A stretch of 64,000 nt of DNA from Parapristionchus giblindavisi (lineage: Eukaryota > Nematoda > Chromadorea > Rhabditida > Diplogasteridae). Positions 49,880 to 61,544 of this stretch are shown piece after piece. The notes beneath the pieces are model-generated. The model was given only the letters and a program-made list of their open reading frames with translations. It had not been told where the DNA came from and did no database searches. The stretch's first letter is position 1, and each line of letters begins with the position of its first letter. The DNA is taken from NCBI GenBank assembly GCA_943737045.1, contig CALSFV010000006.1:1612001-1676000 (forward strand), given 5' to 3'. The translations under genes and the position numbers were made by a program.

Positions 49880-49900
49880 TGAGTGTTTAGATTCCTATCT

Positions 49901-51385
49901 TTCTTGTTGTCTCTGCGTCTCTATCACGTGTCCATCTATCTATCTCACTACATTTCTTGCACACAATCACTACTACATTCTCTACACATCCCGATACATT
50001 CTCTACCCGCCCGCCAAAAAGCGAGAGTTCACAATTTCAACGAATAAATCTGATTACAATAAGAGATGCAATTCATAGTTATAGTGAGAACTGTATCTAG
50101 ATTCAGAATAGCAAAGAATTTTTTAAAACGTATCTACGAAATTCCGTCACAATTCCGTCAATACGAGAAAATAAAACAAAAAACCCCAAAATAATAGTTC
50201 GAATGCTTTTTAATATCTTTTATTCTGAATATGATGAACTATCTGATTTAAATACACTTGAATTACCTTTTTAAACAAATATTAAAATGTATCAAAAAAT
50301 GTCTTTTTTCATGAAGAGTCTGTTGCCCGTGTAATATGGATGCACTGTTAAATGATGACTTTGTTCTGGTTAAAGGTGGTGTCCCACGAATATTTTCGTG
50401 AATAAACTGTGAAGACAGGATGGTAGCAAAAGTCATATAAGTCACCACATACTATTTCTTTTATAATGATTCTGCGTATTGATTGGCATAATCACGATTG
50501 AAAGATGTTCAATAGTGCAGGGAATGGAGAAAGAGAGATGGGAAGGGGCCTAATGAGAGGGCAAAGGTTGAGTGTCGGTCGCAAACTGAACATAAACACA
50601 CTTTTTACTTACAGTATATGTATGAGGGGGCTCATTCCCATCGTGGTAGGAGCCAATCATTCTTTTCGTGTGTCCCCATCTTTAATGCAAGAACAATGTA
50701 AATGACAATTCATCTTGTCTACAACGAATATTGCTTAACTAATAATATACTTCATTTCACAATCAGTGCACTGAAGTTGTCATGATATATTTGTTCTATA
50801 GAGTGCACAATCTCCCTTTAGAATCACAATAACCAATAATTATCTGACGGTGACGATGTCCAATTAGTATATCCATATTGAAAATATTTTGAGAGTAATT
50901 ATGAAAGGATTTATTGTTAGTTCTTATGTATAATAAAATAAGCGTGGAGATTTATGATAAAAACAAGTACATTGAAATTCTCGGGAATGTAAATCAATTA
51001 CTTACATTTTCTCGCTAAAATATATGAAGGAAGTGAATAAATACTTTTACGGAACTACTGCGAATAATTTTTTTTTCTTATACTTCTTTATTCTCTTTGT
51101 TGGAGAACAACGAACACTTCGTATCTAATTTATTTAACTAATTATTACTCAATTCGTTCGCTATTCATCCGATCAATTTAGAATGTCTGGTTCGTACTCT
51201 ATGATTGAGTATCGTACATTGAAAAATTAGTGGATCGTGATTCGTCAGATAGTGGATCGTGATTCGTCAGAATTTATTTTTCAATCATTCTGACCATGGG
51301 GGAATGAGGCATTGTTGTTCTTGCATATTCTTTCTTTTCATAAGCTTCCGTTCTTTGTGCTAAAAATATTGTTGAAAACTATATA
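49901..51385. other. No gene recognised
   Basis: AT-rich unique sequence. A 22 bp tandem duplication (AGTGGATCGTGATTCGTCAG-type, about 51230-51270) is the only local structure noticed. Open frames are short and show no domain or splice pattern. Confidence 0.5.
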
Positions 51386-51853
51386 CAGTCAAAATGCAAT
51401 AAAGTGAACGATAGGGCCAACCATAGACCCCCATGGTCTAAACTGTCTAAAAAGGTTGTGTGCTCGCTTAAAAATAATTATTCATCTTGAAACTGTGAAT
51501 GTTGGGGTTTTGATATGTGCTGAGTCGATTGAAATGAAAAATAAATTTATAAAACATCTCCATTGGTAGGAAAAAATATGTCAAACAATGTGGTGTGATG
51601 TGCATACGGCAGAGACACACTGCGAGTCGCTTGTGACGCACTGCAAGTATATTTTTCCAAGCTTTCGATGTATCGATAGAAACATTTTAAAAATTTATTT
51701 TTCATTTCAATCGACTCAGCACATCTCAAAACCACAGCATTCACAGTTTCAAGACGAATAATTATTTTTAATCGAGCACACAACCTTTTTAGACAATTTA
51801 GACCTTGAGGGTCTATGGTGGGCAGTATCGTTCACTTTATTGCATTTTGACTG
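51386..51853. mobile_element. Palindromic MITE (468 bp), Tc1/mariner type
   Basis: The ends CAGTCAAAATGCAATAAAGT and its inverse are flanked by TA on both sides (51384-51385, 51854-51855). Arms of roughly 190 bp pair with some divergence (for example GTGCTGAGTCGATTGAAATG and its inverse) around a short spacer. No coding capacity. Confidence 0.85.
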
Positions 51854-52643
51854 TAGATTTAAAGCCCCCCAAGTATTTTGCTCCATTCCATATAAGTGAA
51901 TCGTGCGCAGTGTTCTCTTTCTACAAAGACTCCCTCTACAACAATAGTACTCTTTCCGGAGTTCATTCTGCAGCTTCTTCTACTTGAATCTTCATTCATA
52001 TTCATTCATGAATATTTCATTATATATTCCCGTTGTCCTCCAACTATTACAATCTCCTTCTGTATCCTGCATAATATCTATTTACGGTTTCCTCTGACTA
52101 TTGTTGTTTTCATCTTCGTCTTCATGGACTTCGTTCTACCAACTGTCCTTCCTTCTCCTGTTCTCTATCTAATCTAATCTGTCCCAACGGAGTTCCTCTC
52201 ACAAGGTTCACATTTCACATTTTGACAAGTCTTGTTTTCGTTTGCTCCGGATCTTCAGTTCCTCCTTCCTTACGTCTATCATTGTATTCTAAATGAACAA
52301 AGTCTTAGTCAGTCAGACAGTCAGAAGATTTTTTTCATTATTGTGGATATTGTCTACTCATATTCACACTATCTATATTGCCAAATTCATTAGAGCTTTG
52401 TAACAGTTATATCTATAAATGATTGTCTGGTTCTTCCCTGCTTTCAAGCGTCTGCATTCTAGTAATAGGCCTTGTCTAATACAGACATGCAATTCTGAGA
52501 CAGACAATTCTGTCTCATTTGCTACTTGTTTTCCTCAACCAAAAAGCAATTTCCCCTCGATTCTTCGTTCTTGAACATGAATTTAATAGATCACTAATAA
52601 TAAATTCTTTGCAGTTCCCTGTTCAATAGAATAAAGGTCCCAA
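51854..52643. other. No gene recognised; upstream region of the receptor gene
   Basis: Pyrimidine-rich stretches on plus give chance open frames. No promoter element was identified. Confidence 0.45.
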
Positions 52644-54639
52644 ATGATTGCGACCTTACAAGGCTCATATTCTTCTACACTGATCATGTGTGTGATGTAC
52701 ATTATCGTAGGTATGTTATCGATTTGCAGCAATGGTAAAAAGTAGATTAAGTATGAGAGTTATCCCTTTCTTTCTTCATAAGTTTTATTATTCATCAACT
52801 GAAAGAATTGTAAATTTTTTTTTCGATATTCGAAATGGAAAAATTAAACAATGAATTAACCCATGAAAACTTTCGTCCATTCTGTTTGACTAGACATACA
52901 ACCAAATCTTCTTTACTCGTTCTCATTTTATCATTTAATTTTATTGGCTCATAATATTGATTGCAATATTTCAGGATCGATAGCTGTTCTGGCCAATCTT
53001 CTCAATTTAGCAATTTATTTCCGTACAAAGGAATCAAGAAAAATGTATCCTCCTTATATCTCTGGGGATCTCGTCAATTGAAAAGAAATTATTTAAAATC
53101 AATTTGATAATCTAGGGAAACTCAGTCGTTGAGAAAAAGAGTTCATGAAACATTTTTAATATTGAATTTCAAGGTATACTTGCTTCATCGCTTATGAATT
53201 GGCAGTAATGATCAATAGTATTTCGTTCATTTTAACGGGAGTGGGACGAATGGAAGCATTATACAATGGAACAATCAATATGCCAATAACTGTGCACCAA
53301 TGCTTCTACGAAGTTTGTTATTCGATTTCCATTGTTTTGTTCCACACCTCGTATTTTTTTTTTCAGAAATACTGGCCGCATACGTTGATATTGGGTACAG
53401 AACTACCAACTCTATTGCTTATTCTCACTTCAGTGGAGAGGTATCCATTTAAAAAAATCTCCATTTGACAAGAGAACTATTGATTCTTCGATTATCTCTG
53501 CAAACTTGAAATTTTGCAGTGCAAAATAACGAAAATAACGATTGTAGAATCTGCGCGGTACGATGGCCTGCATGGTTTGAACATTCATTCACAGAAGGAA
53601 AGAAGTTCTTCTTTATAGTTCTCCAAATCATAATATCCCTGGCGAGTTCCAGTTCAAAGATCAAAGATTGAAAATCAATTTAATTCCAGATTTCTCTTAT
53701 GATCGCCGCATTTTCAGCTTATGGTAACTATGAATTGGGATCAGAACATTGTGCCATAATTGCATCTACTTCTCTTTGGCAAGGACACACTCTTTTTTTC
53801 TAATTTTAGGCAGTAATTCAATACTTATCACATTTAAAATATAAAGTGAATCAAAATGATTTGTAGGTTTTCGACTGCTCATTTCATATTTATTATCTTC
53901 GGATACTCTATTTCTTTCATTTCGCTTCTGGTGTTGAAGTCGTACAGTAGTGTATGTTTTACAATTGATATTTTGTAACGTTGTTGTTTATCTAGATCCT
54001 CAGTGTGCACGATACAGACTCTTTTCCCTTCAACAGATCACAATTTAATTTTCAGAAAATGCTACGACGTGTATCATCAGAAAAGTCAAATAAACAGCAG
54101 ACAAAGACAAACGTCCTCCTAGCTTTTACTGGTGAGCCATCATATTCGTGAATCTCATCCATTTTTAAATTCAGGCGCATCAATTTTACTAGTAGCTGCT
54201 CCTTCCATAATCATGATTGGTATTGCATGGAAATGGTTCATCGTTGATGACGTCTATGTAGCCTTCGCATATTGTGCTACGGCGTGAGTTCAATTTACTT
54301 ATTACTAGAGAAGTTTTTTCTCTCACTGGTTGTGTGTCCGCGTTCGTGTCTTTGTTATCTTTTTGTGAGGTTGAAGACGTTGTGATCATTGTGAAGATAG
54401 TTCGAACGTAGCTATCGAGCATAAGCTTAGTTCGTACAAGTTTGCGTCGCACCATTGAGCTAAATAAATATACAACTTTTCCTAAAATAACATCTACAAA
54501 TATTCAATATTTATTCTTCAGAATGGTGTCGATAGCAACCACCCTTGTAAACTTTGTCTATAGACCGGACTTCAGAAAAGTTTTGTTCTTCGTTTTGAAT
54601 AGAGGACATTATAGGCACTCTTCGAGTTCGTTTTATTAA
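52644..54639 (+). CDS. Seven-transmembrane serpentine (chemoreceptor-type) GPCR, 10 exons
   Basis: Exons 52644-52710, 52975-53044, 53174-53312, 53367-53440, 53548-53617, 53700-53812, 53867-53951, 54056-54131, 54175-54283 and 54532-54639 (the last begins at 54522 when its first codon base is counted) keep one frame and give about 306 aa, a usual length for nematode sr receptors. Hydrophobic segments include AVLANLLNLAIYF (TM1), ELAVMINSISFILTG (TM2), TLILGTELPTLLLILT (TM3), FIFIIFGYSISFISLLVL (TM5) and LLVAAPSIIMIGI (TM6). Glu116-Arg117 in ERICAVRWPAW is the DRY-equivalent at the end of TM3, and NFVYRPDFRKVLFF follows TM7. The role is presumably chemosensory signalling through G proteins at the plasma membrane. 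The subfamily (srbc, srsx, srxa and others) is not resolved. The exon 5 end is the least certain junction. Confidence 0.82.
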
Positions 54640-55314
54640 GTGTATATATTGAATTTAAATAATCAATATTTGTAGCGGATCACAAAGAAGTAGATATGCA
54701 TCTATGATGACACAAGCACTATGTATACCTACATCAAGGATTATATGGAATACTAAGATAGAATTTGATAGTGTAGTATCGTTTGGAAAGTCGAACAACA
54801 ATCAATGTAATGGAAGAAAAAATGAACTCTCAAGGTCTGACGACTCCAAAATAAATCATTGATTGTTTACTGTAAGCATATCACTACGAATCACTTATTC
54901 TATTGAAAACGAAACTTTCACATTCAAGTATTTATGTATCATTTGATGAAAAAAAAAAAAAAAAAAGTGTTCAGTTCAGAATTCCCCTCGATAAACTTTA
55001 TCTCATAGTATTATTATAAATGTGCAAGACAATTTTAATATGCTTGTTGGCAATTATATTATAAAGTATATTCAGAAATTCCCGCGACCGCTCCCCTGAA
55101 ATATTTCAGAGAAGTGGATGTGGTTTGATTTAATAGTTTGCAAAGTGTGCTTATGTGCGTTTAATTATAATATTTGCGAACCAATAAATGTAAAGTTGAC
55201 TGGAAATTATTATTTGAATTCGTGATACTTGTATCATATTGGACATAATATCCGACTTTCATATGACAATTACTGGTAAACCACCATCCCCTTCCTTGAA
55301 AATGCATATGCAAA
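54640..55314. other. Intergenic region between receptor and HSP70 genes (convergent 3' ends)
   Basis: Holds the 3' ends of both genes. An AATAAA near 54850 on plus could serve the receptor gene. A run of about 20 A lies at 54949-54966. No gene seen. Confidence 0.5.
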
Positions 55315-55320
55315 TTTATT
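55315..55320 (-). promoter_or_regulatory. Candidate polyadenylation signal of the HSP70 gene
   Basis: AATAAA on the minus strand, 133 nt downstream of the HSP70 stop codon. Confidence 0.4.
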
Positions 55321-55452
55321 TTTTGAAACATCTCATTTATCTACAAAGTACAACTAAATACTGTAAAGTCATGGAAAGTTAACAATTTAAAGCTTAAAAT
55401 AAATACAACAATATATACAAATACAACAATAAAAGTAACAAAACATAAGTGA

Positions 55453-57601
55453 TTAGTCGACCTCTTCAACAGTAGGTCCATTATGACCTCCAAATCCTCC
55501 AGCTTGTTGTCCACAATTCGAAGGATTGGATCTATTTCCATTATGTAGTTTGGTCATTATTCTCTGATAGATATTCTTCAATTCCTTATCCTTATAATCG
55601 ATTTCATCTTTATCAGCAGTTTGGTTCTTATCAATCCATTGTAGAGTATCATCAATAGCCCTCCTTGCCTCTTCTCTATCTGATTCATCCAACTTATCTC
55701 CATGTTCTTCAAGTGTTGATTTGATAGAAAGAGCATAGGCCTCCAATCCATTTCGAGCTGATACTCGTTCCCTTGTCTTCTTATCCTCTTCTTCATATTG
55801 TTGAGCTTCATTTAACATTCTGTCGATTTCTTCCTTACTAAGTCGTCCCTTTTCATTCTTGATAGTGATTGCATTCTTCTTTCCAGTTGATTTATCAGTA
55901 GCAGACACAGCCAATATTCCATTTGCATCAATCTCGAATACAACTTCGATTTGAGGTATTCCTCTAGGGGCAGGAGGGATTCCAGAAAGTTCGAAGCTTC
56001 CAAGAAGATGGTTATCCTTAGTAAGAGCTCGTTCTCCTTCGAAGACTTGAATGCTCACTCCAGGTTGGTTATCAGAGTAGGTTGAGAAGATTTGGGTGGC
56101 TCGGTTAGGGATTCTAGAGTTTCTCTCAACCAACTTGGTCATAACTCCTCCAGCCGTTTCAATTCCAAGTGAGAGAGGGGCAACATCCACAAGTAGTACA
56201 TCTTTGACTGTTGAATCTTGTATTCCAGATAGGATAGCAGCTTGAACAGCAGCTCCATAGGCAACAGCTTCATCTGGATTGATTCCACCACACAGTTCCT
56301 TGCCTCCAAAGAAATCCTTGAGAAGCTTCTGGACCTTGGGAATTCGTGTAGATCCTCCAACAAGAACAACTTCATGAATGGAAGACTTGTCCATCTTTGC
56401 ATCTCTAAGGGCCTTCTCAACGGGTTCAAGAGTCTTTCTGAATAGATCTCCACACAATTCTTCAAATCTAGCTCTTGTGATCTTGGAATTGTAGTCCATT
56501 CCTTCATAGAGTGAATCAACTTCTAGAACTGCTTCAGCTGATGAAGACAATGTTCTCTTTGCACGTTCACATGCAGTTCTTAGACGACGAAGGGCTCGAG
56601 AATTACCCTTGATGTCCTTTCCATTCTTTCTCTTGAAATCAGCAACACAATGTTCAAGGATCCTCTGATCGAAATCTTCTCCTCCAAGATGAGTATCTCC
56701 TGCTGTTGCACGAACTTCGAATAGAGATCCTTCCGAGATGGTTAGAACCGAGACATCAAAGGTTCCTCCTCCGAGATCAAAGATCAATACATTCCTTTCT
56801 CCAGAATGATTCTTATCCAATCCATACGCTAGAGCTGCCGCTGTTGGTTCATTGATGATTCGAAGAGTTTTGAGACCAGCGATTGTTGCTGCATCTTTGG
56901 TAGCTTGACGTTGAGAATCGTTGAAGTATGCAGGTACGGTAATGACGGCTTCCTGAAAAGAAAATATTGATCACACTGTTCATTCATATCAATTTAAAAT
57001 ATTAAACCATTTAAAATGTATTGAAATAAAATGTAAAATTAAATATTAATTATCATACCTTTACAGGATGACCAAGATATGCCTCAGCTGTTTCCTTCAT
57101 CTTTGTTAGAACAGAGGCAGAAATCTCTTCTGGCATAAACTGCTTCTTCTCTGCTTTGAATTCAGCTTCAACGATTGGTTTTCCTCCACGGTTGATGACT
57201 TTGAATGGCCAATGCTTCATATCCGATTGAACCTAAAAAGAACGAAACATCATTTATGAACAAATCCAATGTAAAATAATATATAATTTGAGTCTAACTA
57301 TAGAAAAATACTCAGAAGCATTATTAAAATTAAAATATAATTATAAATGACTCACCGTTTGATCATCGAACCGTCTTCCAATGAGCCTTTTCGCATCGAA
57401 AATGGTATTCTCTGGATTTCTAGCAGCTTGATCCTTGGCAGGATCACCAACTAGACGTTCCTCATCCGTAAAGGCAACATAAGATGGAGTGGTCTTGTTT
57501 CCTTGATCATTTGCAATGATCTCCACTCGACCATTCTGATAGACTCCAACACACGAATATGTAGTGCCGAGGTCGATTCCGATTGCTTTACACGACGACA
57601 T
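55453..57601 (-). CDS. hsp70: Cytosolic/nuclear heat shock protein 70 (HSPA1/HSPA8 type), 3 exons
   Basis: Exons 57601-57356, 57232-57059 and 56952-55453, all joined in phase 0, give 639 aa, the normal family length. The three HSP70 signatures are present: IDLGTTYS (9-16), [11 protein letters not shown] (197-207) and [15 protein letters not shown] (335-349). The protein ends in EEVD (636-639), the TPR-cochaperone anchor of cytosolic members, and no signal or transit peptide precedes the ATPase domain. It is an ATP-driven chaperone for nascent and unfolded proteins. Heat-shock elements and a TATA-like box lie upstream, so induction by heat is likely. The gene is intact and shows no repeats inside its introns. 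Confidence 0.97.
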
Positions 57602-57667
57602 AATGTAGATTGTAGTAAGTAGTAAGTAGTGAGAGAGTTGGTTGCTGTAGCAGCAAATACACTTGAG

Positions 57668-57674
57668 TTATATT
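57668..57674 (-). promoter_or_regulatory. TATA-like box of the HSP70 gene
   Basis: AATATAA on the minus strand, about 70 bp upstream of the start codon and about 70 bp downstream of the proximal heat-shock element. Confidence 0.4.
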
Positions 57675-57743
57675 CTCAGGTAGGTTAGTCTTCATCTCTC
57701 AACCCCATGTCTATATGCAAAAGACGCAGAAAGTGCCACAACA

Positions 57744-57751
57744 TTCGCGAA
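57744..57751 (-). promoter_or_regulatory. Proximal heat-shock element
   Basis: TTCGCGAA is a perfect TTCnnGAA pair. On minus it continues as TTCGCGAATGTTG, giving a third imperfect unit. It lies 143 bp upstream of the HSP70 ATG, a usual place for HSF1 binding. Confidence 0.6.
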
Positions 57752-57919
57752 TCCTCTATGGCTCTAACCGTCTGGTACTCTCTTAAGCGACTATACTCTC
57801 TACTCATTCTCATTGTCTGCACTCTCTCATTTGTGTGTACACTCTCACTTTCTCTAACCGTCTGTCACTAGTAAGAGTGGAGAGAGCATCGCATGCTTAG
57901 TCATACGTTTCTAGCTCTA

Positions 57920-57946
57920 GAAGGACCTCGAATCTTCTAGTACTTC
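57920..57946. promoter_or_regulatory. Distal heat-shock element cluster
   Basis: GAATCTTCTAG gives GAAnnTTCnnG, with additional GAA and TTC units at regular spacing on both sides (57920 GAA, 57944 TTC). It lies about 320 bp upstream of the HSP70 ATG. Confidence 0.5.
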
Positions 57947-58063
57947 AAAGAACAATTATATTGTCTATTTTCGAAAATGATACTTTTCGTATTCTTTTCT
58001 CGAATGTTCTTCACAGAAAATGGGAAGATATCAAACGGGAAGTCAGATCTAGGAAAATTCTTA

Positions 58064-58311
58064 TGCGGTGTTACATTTCGAAACGGGTGACGTGTCCGTC
58101 AACTTCACTTTTGAAATGTGGTGGGTCTCGAGTGGAAAACCTTCATAAACAATTGGAATACGGTAAGAAGTTACCGTAGCCATCGATCAATACGTGTTGA
58201 CTACCGTAACTTTTTACAGTAATTTCATGACCCATCAGGGTTTTCCACTCGAGACCCAAAACACTCCAAAATTGAAGTTGACGGACACCCGTTTCGAAAT
58301 GTAACACCGCA
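58064..58311. mobile_element. Small inverted-repeat MITE (248 bp) with TTA duplication
   Basis: TGCGGTGTTACATTTCGAAA at the left and its inverse at the right, flanked by TTA (58061-58063, 58312-58314). The arms also share GTCTCGAGTGGAAAACC. The 3 bp TWA duplication suggests the PIF/Harbinger type. Confidence 0.8.
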
Positions 58312-58440
58312 TTACAAAAGGTAAACTATGGTACAGTGAAAGTACTTCAAGAGATCTTTCAATCACATAGAAATAAATATACTATTCTACTAAACTAATA
58401 AGTTAGAAAATAAATAAAGTTAGCAAAAATACATAAAAAG

Positions 58441-59840
58441 CACTATCTGAGAGAATTCAATAACTGGAATATTTTTTGGTATCGCTGAAAAATGAATTTT
58501 CCTGTTTTACGTGTGATAATTACAGGCTCCATGAGTGAAGTACACTGGTACTTGGAAATTGCTTCCAATTGAAAATTCGCTTCAGGGGGTGACCACACAA
58601 CGGTTTGGCGCCTTTTCCTAAAAAGTTTATTTCGGATCCAATCGATGCGGGAGTGAGCTCAATCGAAACCTTAGCGAATTCTAAGAAACTATTGTCTAGG
58701 TGAATTTTTTGATCAACGGACAACGAAGGCTGGAATTGGGAATTTTCGAAAAAAAATTCACATTTAATTAATTTTCACTATTTCACCATAACAAGCCTAC
58801 AACTTTTTATTTGCTCAATCGCTTCTAAGTATCATAACACATCTTCAGTTTGAAAATCATAATTTTTTTAAATATGAATACTGTGAACAAATCGTTTTTA
58901 TAACGAAAATCGTAATTATGGTGTGCACCTACAGTAATCCCTAATCGGTCAATTTGGAAATTTGGTAGTTTTAAACATATTTCACCGCTGTTCTTGACAT
59001 GACTGAGGTATACGACTACTTCGGAGCACACCTGCACTGTAAAGTGCTGGCCAATATTCTACGATATTTTGGTTTTTCAGCAATAACTTTCATCGCAGTC
59101 AGCCGTTTCTCTTTATTTTTTAGTATGTTTGTATAAATGGTAAAATGGAATAATGATCCAATTTTTATCGATATTGGAGCACAAACAACGAAATAGTGAT
59201 CAATTTACGAAAAATGTCAATTTTCATCGACATCAGCACCTGGGAACAGGTGCACTCCGAAGACGAGGAGTAGTCGTATACCTCAGTCATGTCAAGAACA
59301 GCGGTGAAATATGTTTAAAACTACCAAATTTCCAAATTGACCGATTAGGGATTACTGTAGGTGCACACCATAATTACGATTTTCGTTATAAAAACGATTT
59401 GTTCACATTATTCATATTTTTAAAAAATTATGATTTTCAAACTGAAGATGTGTTATGATACTTAGAAGCGATTGAGCAAATAAAAAGTTGTAGGCTTGTT
59501 ATGGTGAAATAGTGAAAATTAATTAAATTTGAATTTTTTTTCGAAAATTCCCAATTTCAGCCTTCGTTGTCCGTTGATCAAAAAACTCACCTAGACAATA
59601 GTTTCTTAGAATTGGCTAAGGTTTCGATTGAGCTCACTCCCGCATCGATTGGATTCGAAATAAACTTTTTAGGAAAAGGCGCCAAACCGTTGTGTGGTCA
59701 CCCCCTGATGCGAATTTTCAATTGGAAGCAATTTCCAAGTACCAGTGTTCTTCACTCATGGAGCCTGTAATTATCACACATAAAACAGGAAAATTCATTT
59801 TTCATCGATACCGCACATATGTCGATTTTCTCAGATAGCG
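58441..59840. mobile_element. 1.4 kb fold-back element with ~595 bp arms
   Basis: Left arm 58441-59034 and right arm 59246-59840 are inverted copies of high identity, separated by about 210 bp. The arms share CTATCTGAGA at the outer ends and each contains the same pair of short frames, which are therefore arm shadows. A 7 bp indel (GACGAGG) and a different outermost 25 bp (ATTCAATAAC against CGACATATGT) distinguish them. No target duplication could be fixed. The family is unknown. Confidence 0.8.
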
Positions 59841-61209
59841 TGATATAAATTCCTCTTCAGGCTACGGGGAACATGAGAAGTAGAAACGAGATTGTTTATA
59901 TTTCAAAATGGATATTTTGCAAATTTTCAAAATCTGCAAGTTGCATGTAAACTCGAAGAAACATTAAAAATTTAAAAAAAAAAAGTTGATTATGTCTTTA
60001 GAGAATAATAGGATAACGATAGAACTTGCACTTTTCCTTGTGCTCTTAGTATTCTTGAGAATTAAAACATGCTTCAAGAATCATAAATTCAGTTACAGTA
60101 TAAATTCAGTTACAGTATACTATTAGTCGTTTGATACACAGCTTTCATAGAGTTTTCATGCGAATAAAAAAGAAGAATAGAATGGATAAGAATGCACATT
60201 TTTAATGTTTTTATGATAGTTGACATGATAGTTGTTTATATCGAACACTTCGTTAGAACAACTTTACAAAAGTAAAACAGTGAAATTAATTCATTTATAT
60301 CAGTTTTTTCCAAAACTTATTTACCATTCATATACAAAGAATGTCATTATTTCGACAATTCTTTGTATTTGATTTACGTTTTCTTTTGTGTGTTTTTGTC
60401 GAAATAATAAATAGTAAAGTTAATATATTTTACAATATTTAATTATTTTAAACAAGTAATCGAGTTTCCATCCAACGTTGGTCCTACTTTCCTTTGGAAG
60501 AGTGCGGAAATGGAATAAATCACATTAAACCATAGAGTAAGTCCACTGAGGGACATTTTTCATTAGCTTTTCCAATGTTCATTTGCATTGAGATTTCATT
60601 TGCAACAACTCTAGGTAGTTCCCTATCAAAACTTTCATCATATATTTTTTATACATTATAAATAATCATCGCGTTTTTTTTCACTCTATGGAAATCGAAC
60701 AAAATTTTTTGTTGTTTAAGTCTCCGTTGTTTCTTCCGGATTCATTTGATTGAAGAAATGAATATTGATTTCGATTATCGTACATGGTTGACTATATTCT
60801 TCAAGCTATTTGGTAATCAACTTCATCGTTGCATCTTACAATGGTTATGTTATTTATATTATTTATTCATAATCATCTTCAGCTATAATCATCTTTGTAT
60901 TGAATATTCTCCTGGAATTAATGAATTGGATTGTCATACATCAACAGAATAAAGTAATTTTTCTTTAAATATATCTTGAGATATTAAAACTAGCGTGATA
61001 CGAGAGCAAACAAGGGAAAATAATAAATTTATTTATGTTCTCAAATAAAGCAAATAATTAGGAAGCATTTAGTGCACTACCCCTCACAAGATGATATTCA
61101 AAAGTGAAATTTAACATTAGATAGAATATTGAGAGATGACAGTAAACGAAACGTTTTTTGGCCAAGTGAGCCCCTGATCGTCACAGAGAACGATTGAGAT
61201 TTACTAATA
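59841..61209. other. No gene recognised
   Basis: Very AT-rich. A 68-codon open stretch at 60746-60952 on plus contains a hydrophobic run but has no start context or splice pattern that supports a gene. A direct repeat of ATAAATTCAGTTACAGTATA occurs near 60090. Confidence 0.45.
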
Positions 61210-61534
61210 ATGAATTTCTTTAAGGGAAAACTTTTGGTGGACAAAGTTGTGCTGATTTCATCTGTATTCATCTTTTACTTATCATTAGTGATCATCGTTA
61301 GACTGATAAGGAAAAGAGGAACGGGAAGAACATTCACTGCAATCACATCTACAACTAATTATATTTATCCAATTGAGAAGATTAAGTTCAAGTTACCGAG
61401 GTTTGTTATAATCAACCTTAATTTTTAAATTGCTATTTCGAGGAAGCAAAAAAAACAAAATCTACGTTAAAAGTAAATAAAAAACTATGATCATTTTCAG
61501 AGTGTATTCGGAGCCTACTAAAGTTTGGATCTAA
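61210..61534 (+). CDS. Putative 74 aa single-pass membrane protein, 2 exons
   Basis: Exon 1 is 61210-61400 and ends CCGAG|GTTTGT. Exon 2 is 61501-61534 after CATTTTCAG and ends in TAA. The join (AG plus A) gives one frame of 74 residues, and AATAAA follows at 61539-61544. Residues about 12-31 are a strong transmembrane segment (VVLISSVFIFYLSLVII), followed by a basic RLIRKRGTGR stop-transfer region, predicting a short lumenal or outer N-terminus and a cytosolic tail. No family was recognised. The correct splice signals, frame and polyA signal support a real gene, but the length leaves doubt. Confidence 0.45.
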
Positions 61535-61544
61535 AAATAATAAA

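Larger units (their letters stand above)
42658..49900 (-). mobile_element. CR1/jockey-type LINE, heavily interrupted
   Basis: Minus-strand non-LTR retrotransposon with apurinic-type endonuclease motifs (GDFN, ILDLLLTS, PLPSLDHS) and reverse transcriptase motifs (DFSKAFDS, SGVPQGS, YADD), ending in an (ATT)n tail at 42658-42680. The 5' part is missing (first recognisable residues at about 49879). Removing the insertions 42812-44082, 45071-45468, 46016-46905 and 48598-49617 plus the 79 bp minisatellite restores the order endonuclease, linker, reverse transcriptase, C-terminus. At 45071-45468 and 48598-49617 the reading frame is restored exactly. Frameshifts and stops remain, so it is inactive. 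Confidence 0.88.

Noticed and set aside
51896..52177. 93-codon hydrophobic frame upstream of the receptor gene
   Set aside because: It comes from pyrimidine-rich sequence, and no splice pattern or receptor motif links it to the downstream gene.
55578..56519. Several 60-126 codon frames within the HSP70 gene
   Set aside because: They overlap the 500-codon HSP70 exon in other frames or on the other strand, so they are shadows.
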